Of a stretch of 64,000 nucleotides of DNA, positions 10,893 through 21,096 are shown one piece after another; the first letter of the stretch is position 1, and every line of letters begins with the position of its first letter. Made by a program: the position numbers and the translations under genes. Origin of the DNA: Haliclona indistincta (Eukaryota > Porifera > Demospongiae > Haplosclerida > Chalinidae); assembly GCA_964017065.1 (NCBI GenBank), contig OZ024790.1, forward strand, positions 9,684,403-9,748,402, in the 5' to 3' direction. A model generated the notes under the pieces. That model was not told where the DNA came from. It searched no databases and worked only from the letters and a program-made list of their open reading frames with translations.

Positions 10893-13800
10893 CTAGTACT
10901 GTATCTCACCAGGTGAAGCTGCTGCAAGTTCATTTTCTTGTGATATTGAATTAGATAACATCTCATTATCCTGACGATCTTGATCAGCATCGATTACATT
11001 CAACTGTTGCTTTACAAACCGTTGAAGCTCTTGGAGAGATTCAGATTTGACTCCTTCTCCTGCCTTTACGGTTCCTGTCTCAAAACACCTATGGAGGTAG
11101 TGGGCCCAGCATTGCTTGCCAGTATCCATCTTGTCCTCCATCGACATAAGTACGTACGGGTTACCGATAGCAACGACGAGACTCTTGGCTCTGGTGATGA
11201 CTGTGTTGAAGACACTGGGACTGCACAGGCTCTTGGTCGGGTTAAGGGAACACCCTGATGGGTCCAGTGCTTCGACCGTGCTTATGAAGATGGCCTCAAA
11301 CTCACGACCTATAAATTTTTGATACTTCAGATCCAGGACTCATGCAGCTATAGTCTCTCATACTATACCTTGTATCGTATATGTTGGGACCAGATGAGAT
11401 TGTTCAAATGGCATCTTTAAAGCATTCTTTATATCAGACAACTGTAGCAGGAAAAACAATGCTCTTTATCAGCTCTTTATGAAAATAACATTTTGTGAAG
11501 CAATACATTCATAATCAAGTACTCGGGGACAGATTCAGAAATGAGGAGAGGGTAATTGGCATGCAAAGTTTGCTGCAAATTGTGCTATTCGTTTTTAACT
11601 TGTTTGCTGAAATTACATCTCCATGTTATGTCGTGCATGCACAACCAACCACCCCTGGTATTTTGCATTCACTCCACACAAAAACAAAATTATCTAACCT
11701 GATGCTTATTGTTGGCTATGATGTAAACATTTTTCATCTGTCTTGGGTCTCTAAAGAAGGTTTTGATCTGCTTGACAAGGTTCTTGGCTTCATTTGCGTC
11801 TGTTGCTATGTCTTCCTCAGATCTAGCTTTCTGCTCAAGACTTGAGCATACAAACCAGATTGGGTGAGCTATACCAAGAATGGTGCTAGGGTCAGCACGA
11901 GGTTGCAAGCTCTTTGAATAGAATAGTGTACGAGCGAGATAGACAATATCCTTGTGGCAGCGATAATTAGTGTTGAGCACAGCTACTGGCAGGCGATACT
12001 GATCATAGAACTCCCAGAGACGAGTGAAGAGTGATTTCGCTAATCCTTTATCACGTGCTACGTCACCCAGCACCAGAATCTCTGGACCGACCTAAATTTT
12101 TATGAGTAGATTGAGTAAATCTATAGTCAATCTACAGTATATTGGTTTACCTGACAATCATCTCCGGCAATGACGATTTTGGTGTTCTGGTTGGCCATGC
12201 AGAGCGGAGCAACTGCCTCTGGCTCCCTAGCTTGAGCTGCCTCATCGAGGAGAATGTGCGTGAAGAACTTTCCACCAACAGTTGACTGGATGTTAAGGCC
12301 AGTAAGGAATGTAGTGACGACTACAACATAATGTTCTTGAGAGAATTCCCAAGAAAACATCTTTCGAAAATCATTTAAATTCTTGTACACGTGGTAATAA
12401 TTACTCTCGATATGATAGCGAGCTCGAGTGATCCTGGCTAACTTGACTCTCCATGGGTTGACCTTGTTTTTGACCATCCTGCCAAAGTACTCCTCGATGA
12501 ACGTGTCTGCTGTATTCTGATGATGGCAAGCAATAAGTACTCGAGTTGGCACCTTCTTCTGCTTTCCCTCTTCAATAAAGTGATATGTGGCCACTGCTAG
12601 CAGACGTGTCTTGCCTGTTCCAAATGCTCCTGATATAAGAACAGGAACTTGAGGTCCACTGCCGACTACCTTTTGAAGAACAGGTTGCTGGCTCTCTGCG
12701 TCAAGATCTATGAAGTTGCATGTTAAGCGTGGCAAAACTCGTAACAGACCATGATCACTATACGCTGGATCTGGCATTATCTTGCATATCTGATCGTTAC
12801 TCAAGCTTGTCAAAGACTTGCGTAGAAGATCGAAATAGAAGGATTTCACTTCGAATTTAACTCTGCAAGTAACCATGTTAGCGAGATCAAACCGAGCCTC
12901 TAGCTTTCTTGATTCTTCACCTTTAAACTCAATCAACAACTGATCATAGTGATCGTACATATTTTGTGGCAGAATTTTAGCTGAGCACACATTTTTTCCA
13001 CTGCTCTGATCGACAATAAAGAGATCATCGCTTGCTGCTTGACAGACATACATGATCTGGTCACCATTTATACCCGAAAGACAACCGTATCTGCTGTTAG
13101 GATCACCTCTTTTCCCCCAAGATGGAATATTTTCATATATAGACAGTTCGTACTCACCATCGCACCTGATGATGCCAAATAAAATAACATAATTTTATGA
13201 AAGTGATTTAACCCTTTAAACACTAAATTATCTTGCTGAAATTTTAACCTCGTAAATGCTGACCACTTCTATCGTGAATATCTCGTGTGTCTTTTGTGCT
13301 ACTGGTCTCAAATTTGCGTCCTTTTACGCCAGTGAGTAGCCGCAATTGCTCACACTCAAGTCGGTCGATATGCCCCTCCCACTTCGAAAGTGAAGCCGAT
13401 AAAGTGCAGCGACCTCATCAAATTTTGCTCAAAGTTAGTACTTTGGGGCTGGCTACTGAAAAGTACATGTAAATAGCAGTGGTTTTGGTCAATGTAAAAT
13501 GTAGCCAAGATCATAGAGAATGCGCAAAAATGTGTATTCCGAGCACCCAAAGCCATAAAATGACCAAATTTTCTTGGTAGCCATATTTTTTTTCCTAAAA
13601 TGTTGTGAAATTTGCATTGAAGCCATAGAAATGCCGAAGCCAATACGTTTAGCGCAGGGGGCGCGCCGAAAACCGGTCAATTTTTTGCGGTTATTTGTAT
13701 TCCTCAATTTGGCTTAATTATTTTGGGATATTTTAGCACTTTTTCATTAAGTTATGCTGTCTGAAGTATGTATGACGCAAAATTGCGTCATTAGGGCATA

Positions 13801-15005
13801 AAGGGTTAATCAGTTTTGATACATACCTGTTTGAAAGCAGTTTAGCATGTTCCTCTTCCTCAAAGTGAAGGAGAGAATTGAATTTTGACTGGTACTTTGT
13901 CAGGGCATCTTCAACTTTAGCTTCTGAGCTTGGTGCCATCTTGACTATGGATGTGGCTCTGTAACTGACCTATGTAAACAGAAAATCAGATTTGATCAGT
14001 AGATTTGATCATTGAACGTACTGGTAGTACACTTTGCATTGGCGTTGGCCAGTCTGTTGTCATAGATTGCTGCAGCTGCTGCCAACTAGACATTTCAGTT
14101 GCTGGTGCATGTTTAACTATAGCTTCAAGTCCCGAGCTTGGTGCTGTCTTGACTATGGGTGTGGTTCTGTAACTGTTGACCTATGTAAACAGAATGAGCA
14201 GATTTGATCACGGTATATTAGATTTTGATCATTGAACGTACGGGTCTCACAGGTACACTTTGCATTGGCGTTGGCCAGTCTGTTGTCATAGATTGCTGCA
14301 GCTGCTGCCTAGCTTCAAGTCCTGAATTTGGTGCCATCTCAGTGGATGTTGTCCAGCTGTAACTGACCTATGTAAACGAATAAGCAGATTTGATCACGGT
14401 ATATTATACTGAGTAGATTTTGTTCATGAATGTACGGGTCTCACAGGTACATTTTGCATTGGTGTTGGCCAGTCTGTTGTCATAGATTGCTGCTGCTGCT
14501 GCCAAGCTTCAAGTCTTGAATTTGGTGCCATCTCAGTGGATGTTGTCCAGCTGTAACTGACCTATGTAAACGAATAAGCAGATTTGATCAGTAAGTAGAC
14601 TTTGATCATTGAACGTACGTCCGGTCTTGGTACAGGTGCACTTTGTCTAGGCGTTGGCGAGTCTGGTACCATTGATTGATGTAGCTGCCTATGAAAGCTT
14701 GGCGTTTCAGTTGCTGGTTGGTGCCTCATCTGGTCAAGCTGAGTATTCCAGGCAACCATCTCTTCCTGACTGTGTGCAAAAGTACACTGAAGTCCTCTAC
14801 AAGTCACTCCTCCATTGCACAGCACGTATCTGCCACTTTGAAGAGGAGGATCGGGAAGGGGGCGTATTAGCGACCATGTGCTTTGTTTGATACGCTGCCG
14901 TCCCTTTTTATTGTAGACCTCCTTAAATTCCTCATTTTGTGGATCGGTGTTAAAAGTATCTCGATCACAAACATCGTCAGCACGATGACATTCTCTGTTG
15001 GCCAT
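10893..15005 (-). CDS. HELZ2-like CCCH zinc-finger, UPF1-type SF1 RNA helicase
   Basis: Nine exons: 15005-14619, 14561-14436, 14367-14242, 14180-14022, 13969-13827, 13165-12151, 12091-11699, 11441-11369, 11308-10910; all phases agree. The N-terminus holds a CCCH-type finger (YVLCNGGVTCRGLQCTFAHS), as in HELZ-family helicases. Then come Q/P-rich spacer exons, a region ending in CDGEYEL, and the helicase core: Walker A GAFGTGKTR (near residue 495), Walker B LLDEAAQARE, AGDDCQVGPE, motif IV NYRCHKDIV, motif V IQGREFEAIF, motif VI VITRAKSLVV. The family unwinds RNA or RNA:DNA using ATP and in vertebrates includes interferon-linked members. It may stop at the TAG ending at 10893 (945 residues), or splice from 10910 into the death-domain cassette (1,377 residues in total). 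ATG at 15005 is the first in frame. Confidence 0.85.
13212..13805. mobile_element. TTAA-flanked piggyBac-like MITE
   Basis: Inserted in the helicase intron between the exons ending at 13827 and starting at 13165. TTAA stands at 13208-13211 and 13806-13809. The ends read TTAACCCTTTAAAC and ATAAAGGGTTAA, a CCCTTTA inverted terminus next to the TTAA duplication, as in piggyBac-type elements. No transposase is encoded. Confidence 0.7.
13827..14561 (-). repeat. Tandem exon-plus-intron duplication in the helicase gene
   Basis: Four consecutive exons (14561-14436, 14367-14242, 14180-14022, 13969-13827) start with GTCA..AGTTACAG and share MAPxS and, in three of them, QQSMTTDWPTPMQ. The first two are both 126 bases and nearly identical. 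The intervening introns are also alike (CATTGAACGTACTGG, CAGATTTGATCA). A unit of about 190 bases has been copied in tandem, lengthening the Gln/Pro-rich spacer between zinc finger and helicase. Confidence 0.85.
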
Positions 15006-15768
15006 TGCGAGCGAAATCCTTCGATCGCGCACTGACTGCGAAATTTGAAACCGTGGGCTCTGAATAAATAATTATTACCTGTTCTTGCAAAAATTTTCTG
15101 CAAAACAGAATGACAGCGGATTTTTATCCACACAAGATTTGCGAAACTACATTATACGTGTCAGTGTCAGTGATTGTGCCACGCAAAATCGTAGGCCGCG
15201 TTGCATATTCACCGTATGCTGTATCATCTATGCACAGACTGATAAAATGCTCCATCTAAAGACTCAACTACAACTTCAGAAAACTGTTAACACTAGCTGA
15301 CTAGTGTTTTACTGAATGATTAGTCACACATTGCTAAAACAGTGAGGAAGTCACTATGACTACAATAATTCGGAGCATAAAAACTGACTAGAAAAACAAT
15401 AAAGATATAAAATTGTAATCACTGTGTGTTCAACCAGGAATTGACTCTCATTTTTAGTGTGTTGTTGAGTTGGATCTGACCCATCTGTAGAAATGACAGA
15501 AATCAGTAAATATTTTGTTCACAAAGTTACACCCATGTGAATGAAACTACCAATACAATAAACAATTTTTCAACACGCATAGTACTGACAGATAAACCGG
15601 TTTTAGTTTGAATCTTAGTACATACTTCGTTGAGTGCTGCTTTGTAGTATCCATCAAAACTGTCCAAGTAACTTGAGATACGAGATGGAGTATAGGTGAT
15701 GAGATTACCAATCTCATTAGCTGACAGAATATTGTAATAGTTCTCCTGATAGATGGGATGAGTGATCC

Positions 15769-15770
<2 letters not shown>

Positions 15771-15846
<76 letters not shown>

Positions 15847-15858
15847 AGAGAGAGAGAG
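15771..15858. repeat. (GA)n microsatellite at a 3' splice site
   Basis: About 88 bases of GAGAGA on the + strand, that is CTCTCT on the coding minus strand, running directly into the acceptor of the GH31 exon that begins WITHPIYQENYY. The other GH31 copy has only a short CT tract in the same intron (40668-40689). Confidence 0.95.
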
Positions 15859-16997
15859 GGAACAAATCAATACGAAAACCATCACTGTAATGTTATTTCT
15901 TAACCTGATCATCAAGGAGTACTTTCATCGTTTGCAGTCGTCGTGACGACTTCACAAAGTTGTGCAGTACTGTCATGTCATCAGATACATGTGACTCAAA
16001 ATCAATCATGACCCTCAGTGGTTCATTGATGAGTATCGGAGAGACAACATTGATAATCAAAGTGACCTTACTAGAGAAGATTGGAAAATACAAAAGATAC
16101 AGAAAAGGTCAAAATTGCATTGAAGAGGTATAGTAGCTACTTGGTGGTTTTGCTAAAGCAACAAGAGTAGATATGCATGCCCAGTACAGCATGCAGTTGT
16201 AACAGTAGTGTCTTACAGTCCAGAGTAAGTCCAACAGTCATGATGATAGTCTGATAGAGAATCCCTCAGAGCACAGTATGGTATTTTATTATCATTCACA
16301 ACAACCTGGTCAGCTGAAAGCATTATAAAAAAGGAACAGATATTATGTACAACAAGTATGTAGAAAGAAATAGAGCATTCAGAGGAAGGAGTTAGGGGTG
16401 TGGCTACCTGGCCAGAAGTATGGCAGTGCTAGCTGGTACATTCGTGATGATGGGATTCCAATAAACTGATCAGCAGTGCTGGCTACAGGTTCCATAGCTA
16501 TGTTGAGCTGAGAAAGACTGAGATGTACACAAGAGAACGTTCATTTCATTTAATCATACAACAAAAGAAACAAATCTTGACTGACCTTTTCTCATCAATG
16601 ATAAAGCTAATATTTGTGATAGCACTGTTTTTAGGATTGTTCAAGTAATCGTCACTAAATCCATCATCTTCATACATGAGTCCTCTACCTCTATTGTGAG
16701 GTATGGCGCTAGTGTTAGTACAGCAGTGAACTAACCAATCACTCACTGGTTAGCAGTTCCTACAAATATCATAAACTTGATGCTGTCAGGAATATCCTGA
16801 GCTGAACCCATTAGAGCTGTTGGAACAGAAAGAAGAGGATACTAGGAGATTATTTTTTGTAGCTTACAGAATCCATCTGTCCTCATTGGAATGATGCTAC
16901 CAGCTTTAGAGAACACAGGCATCTCTGAGAGTAGATAGCTTCTATTGACCACAACTGGACCCTTGATCATGTCGCCACTATCCCACGAAATAAACAC

Positions 16998-17000
16998 ACC

Positions 17001-17070
<70 letters not shown>

Positions 17071-17178
17071 AGGGAGGGAGTGGGAGGGAGGGAGAGAGAG
17101 AGGGAGGGAGGGAGGGAGGGAGAGAGGGAGGGAGGGAGGGAGAGAGAGAGAGAGAGAGAGAGGGAGGGAGGGAGAGAC
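16998..17178. repeat. (GA)n/(GGGA)n microsatellite at a 3' splice site
   Basis: A compound tract of GAGA and GGGAGGGA. On the coding strand it is the polypyrimidine tract just before the acceptor of the GH31 exon for FISWDSGD. The equivalent intron of the inverted copy holds an even longer CT tract at 39413-39636. Confidence 0.95.
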
Positions 17179-17225
17179 AGTGATACAAAATTGTGTATCG
17201 TGTTGTAAGGTTATTGACCAACCTC

Positions 17226-17535
17226 TCAGGCGCGTGTCCACGATAGGGCTCCGGGTGCTCTAGCACCCCCCTCAGCATTGAAGTTTTAAATTATTCATTG
17301 CATCAAAGTACACTGTGGCTATAAATTTATCATAACTGTTATTGAAACAAGCTTAGCAGCTGCCAAAATCCCATTCTAAGGTAGTTTAGGCTGTTTTTCC
17401 ATTAGTTCAGCGATGAACAAATCCAGTGCGCCACGATAATAGTGACGAATATGACGTATTTTAACGAATAAATGAATATTAATTAGAATTTGCGCGCGCG
17501 CACCTATCTTTCCTCATTCCTGGACACGCGCCTGC
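17226..17535. mobile_element. MITE with AGGCGCGTGTCCA ends, inserted at an exon boundary
   Basis: A 310-bp element with 13-base inverted ends AGGCGCGTGTCCA / TGGACACGCGCCT. The other GH31 copy reads ACCAGAG then GTTGGTCA at the exon/intron junction. Here the element lies between those two words, with AGAG repeated on both sides as a likely 4-bp target duplication. It therefore separates the last codon of the exon from its GT donor. Confidence 0.85.
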
Positions 17536-18988
17536 CTCTGGTATCCAAATCTCTTTCTCAGCCAGCAGTGTTATGTTGTCCACTGGTGCAGTGATTGGTG
17601 CTACCAGAATATCCTCACCAAAGAAATACTGAACAAAACATCACACACACAATGCAAGGCAGCAGTACAGTGCATGTATGGTGCTTTACTTGTGTGTCTC
17701 CATATGTCATAGCTTCAGGTACTGTTCGATACTCATAATACATTGGACGTAGTATACTCAGACCTGTACAAGAAATTTCGAATTTGTCACAGTTGTAAGT
17801 ACCTGTTTTATGAGCAGTGTATGCCTGAGTGTAAATGTACGGAACTAGGGCAGCTCTTTGGATCATAGCCTTACGCATAATCTGATAGTTTTCCTGCGGA
17901 TCAGAGAATTGACTTAAACTGAAGAAATTAACAGACATTTGCCTACTAGTGAAAAAACCCATATTCTGCGATCATTGAGTGCATTCTTGGTGCAATGGGT
18001 ACGAAACATCGGAGAAAAAGCTCCCCACTGGACCCACCTGTAGGATAATAATATTTTTACCGACTAAATCATTACATTTGACCAGCATGTGACATACAGA
18101 CAGCATTGTTCTAACCTAGTATACAGTTCAGGAGGCGGCAGAGTAAGATGACCGCCTATATCATGACTCCAGTACCCAAATAGAACATTGGTCGCTCTCA
18201 GTGTGAACTTGACTTGAAACTCCAACGATGACCACGCCTACCAACCACAAGTGAATAGTCACTATTAGACACACACAGTGTAGCGATAGACTCACTGGAA
18301 ACACATCTCCTGAAAACCCTACTTGATAGCGATGGTTGCCAAGCCCACCCCAGCGATGAAGCAGGAACGCTCGACGAGGAGGATCCTAGTGACACGAATG
18401 AATCGTTTGCATGTGTATGCAGCTTGTCTCACTGATTCTTTCCATGAATATGAGTTAGTGAAGAACAGATAGTTTAGCCAGAATGTTGGATTAACAAGAG
18501 GAATCTTGATCCAGTCTTCACCTGAAGGAGTGTAGCTGAGAGCTCATCAGTGAGTTAGATAGTATTACCTTGCTGCCAGTCCAACCACCAGAAATCAATG
18601 CCTTGCTTCTCAAGTGGATGAATGACCAGGTTGAAGAAATTATCAGCAAACTGCGAATGAGAGTTGAAAGAAAGTCAGGTTTAAATTGCAAAGTTTATAC
18701 CTTTTTATCTGTTGGACGAAATGGCACATACGTGTTTGTCTAGAGATACAAGTAAAAAAATTGAGTTATTAACTAGTTATAAAAACTGACTGAAGGATCA
18801 ATTCCCATTGCCTTTGCCATATCACTGTAGGACTCTTCCCAAGGTTGAATACCTAAACTCGAGCTTAAGAGCATTCAAAAAGTTTTCACTGCTAACCAGA
18901 AGCCGGATGAAGGTTCAGAGTGTTCTTTAGTCTTTTTGTTTTTGCACCTAAAGTTACAAAAACGAAGAATAAAAAAAATTAAAAATAT

Positions 18989-19055
18989 GCGTTGGCCGGG
19001 AATCGAACCCGGATCTAATGCTTGGAAGGCATCAATGCTATTACACCACCAACGC
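18989..19055 (-). tRNA. tRNA-Gly (UCC), short D arm
   Basis: On the minus strand the acceptor halves GCGTTGG and CCAACGC pair over 7 bases. The anticodon loop CTTCCAA sits on an ATGC/GCAT stem and gives anticodon TCC. The T arm is CCGGG-TTCGATT-CCCGG with an intact B box. The A-box region is TGGTGTAATAGCA. At 67 bases it is about 4 to 5 bases shorter than usual, all missing from the D arm (no GG in the loop). It lies inside an intron of the GH31 gene, same strand. It is either a functional gene with a trimmed D loop or a recent tRNA pseudogene. Confidence 0.8.
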
Positions 19056-19560
19056 GCTTACGTTTTGGACCGCCCATAACGCCGGTTTTATCAGACTTCA
19101 CTAGCTTACCAGTCTAGAAACCCTTCCGGATTTGTGAAAAGGTGCTCGTCCCAAGTGAAACCGGTCCAGCCAATTCTCTGTCCTGCCTATGACACCACCA
19201 AGCAATATTTAAAATGACATTCATAGCTGCTATACTACACACTCACTTGATCTCTCTTGCCCTCAGATGACTCCTTGTAGAACGTGATGTGCCAGTCCAT
19301 GTCTGTCACTAACACGTCGAGAGGAATGCTACGATCTTCATAACCTCTAATTATATCCTGTAACACAAGAAGGGAAGATGAAAAAGAAAATGTGTGTGAA
19401 TGTATTCGCAATAAATTCTTGACACTACAGATTGAAAAAGAAAACATGAATTTGGATATCATTCAGGTTAATAATTATTTACTAACACCAGGAGCGCATA
19501 ATGAGAGTGATGCACTCTTGCTAACACCTAACTATCCCTTTCTTATTAATTTTCTCTTGT

Positions 19561-19587
19561 GCACACACACACACACACACACACACC
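19561..19587. repeat. (CA)n microsatellite
   Basis: A short run of about 13 CA dinucleotides in a GH31 intron. Confidence 0.9.
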
Positions 19588-20952
19588 ACACAATGCTCAC
19601 CATTTCTCCAGTATCATCGTAAGCCCAATATCGTGAGTAGAATATACCAAACGCAAACCGAGGTGGAATAGGAATCGGTCCAGAGACCTACACACGACAA
19701 CATGTGTAGCTGATAGTGTCACTACCAGTATGAAATCAGACAGGGCTTGCTTGTAGTCTGAATAGAACCAATGATAGATGTACAGTATTAGCTAACTAAC
19801 TCACTGTCTCCATGTCCAAAGAAGTACAGGTCCTGGTGTGCCTCCATAGGATAGTAGCAGCTTGGTGACCCACTGTTGCTATAGCAACAACCCTGTACAA
19901 TGCTATGAGGTCATTAAACATTGTACAGTAGAGCTACATACCTTCCCAATACAGTCAAACTGAGTAATACTGGGTAGACAACAGTATCGACGCTGAGTAT
20001 GAAACAAAGAGTAAAATCGAAATGTTGACACTATTCGTTACCTTGGACATATCCACTGCACTACATGAAGCACTAGAGGCTGCAGGAAGACTCTGATTGA
20101 CTACCCACGGCCAGTCCATGGAAGTATCAAACTGAGGGTGACCTGTGTCATCCACTACAACATAGCCAGAACTAGATACCAGCCTGTAGGGAAATGGTAT
20201 CAACTTGCAACCACTCTACTTGTATATCACACTCTCTTCCTCACCCAAAGGTGCAATGGAGGTCAGATCGCTTCTGTGTGAGACAGTTTAGATCTAAGGG
20301 ACCCAGTTCTCCATCTAGTGTCTAAGGGAACAATAATCTCTCTTAACAAGCTGGGTCATCACGTGCCAGTGTAGTATACATACCCTGACAGTTCCTAACA
20401 GGTTCCCATCATATTCAGTAGTACTGTTAGCTGGTTGTGGCGACCATTTCTTGGTTGAACCATCACTCAGAGTAACTGTCACTCTCAGATTGTCAGCACT
20501 GAATGTCTCATCGTTTGGTAAATATTCAACCTGAAGAAGAAACATGCACACCTTTCGTCGCTGTGCAAAAACCAACACTACTTTTCATACCTTCAGTGAC
20601 TCTGTGGTGATCACTGTCCAGTTCTCACCTTTAGGATCAGTCTCAGTCGTGTGCTGGTATTTTGGTGCAGGGAGATTTCTGTTTATAAACGTGAATGTTG
20701 CTGCGTTCACTGTTTGTCCCCACTCCATCCGAACTGACAAGCCTGTCCGCCGGTCAGCACAGTGAAACGCGCCTTGCCGACCGTCAATACTGCAGATGGG
20801 TTCGGTCGTGGATCGTTACCGGCATTGCAGATCGCTGGCAGCACAAAACACAGCAGAAACGATAATATCAAGGGCGTATATCGAGTCCATTGGAGTTGCC
20901 ACCTGATTAGAAGGTGTGGTTTGAGACACGCCGGCCTCTTCACTCCAACCAC

Positions 20953-21096
20953 GTGCCACGTGCCCTTGAGGCCCTGACCTTTTGAGCCTCGCTTTTATAA
21001 AGTAATAAATATACAAGCGGTCGGCGGAAGCGGTGGCCCTTCTCGGCCACCATAAAAATGGCTTATAAACAGCACGATTAGGTCGCGGCTGCCACC
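20953..21096. promoter_or_regulatory. Divergent promoter region between GH31 (-) and the TPR-Roco gene (+)
   Basis: Only about 145 bases separate the two divergent reading frames. The + side start has a strong Kozak context (GCTGCCACCATGT at 21088-21100). TAAAGTAATAAATATAC at about 20999 is a possible AT-rich core element, and GGCCACCATAAAAATGGC at about 21045 is partly palindromic. The two directions may share a promoter; this is inference from spacing. Confidence 0.45.

Larger units (their letters stand above)
15419..20952 (-). pseudogene. GH31 alpha-glucosidase-like gene, probably decayed
   Basis: A multi-exon glycoside hydrolase family 31 gene. Recognisable parts in order are a hydrophobic start (LILSFLLCFVLPAICNA), VTDMDWHITF, GIDFWWLDWQQGE (catalytic nucleophile region), GYWSHDIGGHLTLP (general acid region), [33 protein letters not shown], and an end WLNTQ at 15419. 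Family members hydrolyse terminal alpha-glucosides. Three defects appear against the inverted copy at 36.3-41.1 kb: a net 8-base difference in exon 1 (near 20725-20755) shifts the frame; one extra base in the exon near 18915-18950 shifts it again; and a 310-bp element sits exactly at an exon end (17226). No ATG lies in the signal-peptide frame. It diverges from the gene at 21097. Unusual splicing or sequence error cannot be excluded. Confidence 0.8.

Noticed and set aside
15527..15915. Ser/Leu and Arg/Glu repeat open frames over CT/GA tracts (also at 16.9, 28.4, 39.4 and 53.2 kb)
   Set aside because: Dinucleotide repeats are open in all frames; these are shadows of microsatellites.
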